Source of the DNA: Ahaetulla prasina
Lineage: Eukaryota > Chordata > Lepidosauria > Squamata > Colubridae
Reading direction: 5' to 3'
Assembly (NCBI RefSeq): GCF_028640845.1
Contig: NC_080540.1
Coordinates: 156,448,438-156,512,437, forward strand
DNA: 64,000 bases
A model generated the notes under the pieces. It did not search any database. It was not told the origin of the DNA and saw only the letters and a list, made by a program, of their open reading frames with translations. Below, piece after piece: positions 63,595 to 64,000 of this stretch (the first letter of the stretch is position 1; the number at the start of each line of letters is the position of its first letter). The translations under genes and the position numbers were made by a program.

Positions 63595-64000
63595 CAGATT
63601 GAGTTGGAAGGGACCTTTTAAGTCATCTAGTCCAACCCCCTCCCCTACCCAAGCAGGAGACCCTACACCATTTCTGACAAATGGCAGTCCAATCTCTTCT
63701 TAAAAGCTTCCAGTGATGAAGCTCCCACAACTTCTGAAGGCAAGCTGTTCCAGTGGTTGATTGTTCACATTACCAGAAAAATTCTCCTTATTTCCAGATT
63801 GAATCTCTTCTTGTTAAGTTTCCATCCATTATTCCTTGTCTGCCCTTCTGGTGCTTTAGAAAATAGCTTGACCTCTTCCTCTCTGTGGCAGCCGCTCAAA
63901 TATTGGAACACTGCTTTCATGTCCCCCTGGTCCTTCTCTTCACTAAACTAGCCATGCCCAGTTCCTGCAACTGTTCTTCATATGTTATAGCCTCCAGTCC
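63595..64000 (-). mobile_element. CR1-type LINE 3' fragment
   Basis: Contains TTGGAAGGGACCTTTTAAGT, CATCTAGTCCAACCCC and the downstream blocks typical of the reversed 3' end of CR1. Continues past the window edge. Confidence 0.78.

Overview
The window is vertebrate genomic DNA, most likely from an advanced (colubroid) snake. The evidence is spliced genes with GT-AG introns, two 5'-truncated BovB (RTE-clade) LINE ends, a Sauria-type SINE, tRNA-derived SINEs, an L2/CR1-type LINE, and a CR1/L3 LINE 3' end running straight into a long (TTCTA)n microsatellite. That last arrangement is known as microsatellite seeding in snake genomes. There is no bacterial, phage or CRISPR content. The organism call is inference; the repeats are seen directly.

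Two protein-coding genes lie tail to tail. On the + strand (1-16190) is SLC39A5, the LIV-1 family zinc transporter ZIP5. Ten coding exons are present, entered part-way through the first, encoding 530 residues plus the stop. They include the PAL motif of the extracellular domain, the HNFTDG motif of transmembrane helix 4 and the CHELPHELG motif of helix 5. On the - strand (63433-34206) is ANKRD52, the ankyrin-repeat subunit C of protein phosphatase 6. The last 21 coding exons are present, encoding 842 residues up to the stop; roughly 230 N-terminal residues lie beyond the right edge. All exon junctions in both genes keep phase, so both look intact. The SLC39A5/ANKRD52 pairing is the neighbourhood known from mammals, which supports both identifications.

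Region by region: 1-16190 is SLC39A5, whose introns hold many hAT-type and TA-flanked MITEs, a MITE carrying both an inserted hAT element and a solo LTR (3600-4894), a nearly full-length L2-type LINE (about 8620-11962) and a 100-bp direct repeat flanking one exon. From 16191 to 34205 there is no recognisable gene. This block has remarkably few mobile elements (a handful of MITE fragments and one inverted repeat pair) and may contain a very long ANKRD52 3' UTR. From 34206 to 63433 lie the ANKRD52 exons, with introns holding BovB, CR1/L3, SINEs, MITEs, a nested hAT-in-hAT insertion (55812-56734), a 129-bp near-perfect palindrome (35428-35556), interleaved inverted repeats (45627-45843) and microsatellites. 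From 63595 to the end is a CR1-type LINE fragment on the - strand.

The two genes are not known to share a pathway: one moves zinc across the membrane, the other is a phosphatase scaffold. I found no new multi-gene system. The items most worth checking are the TE-poor 3' block, the nested insertions with exact target duplications, the palindromes, and repeats placed close to splice sites.
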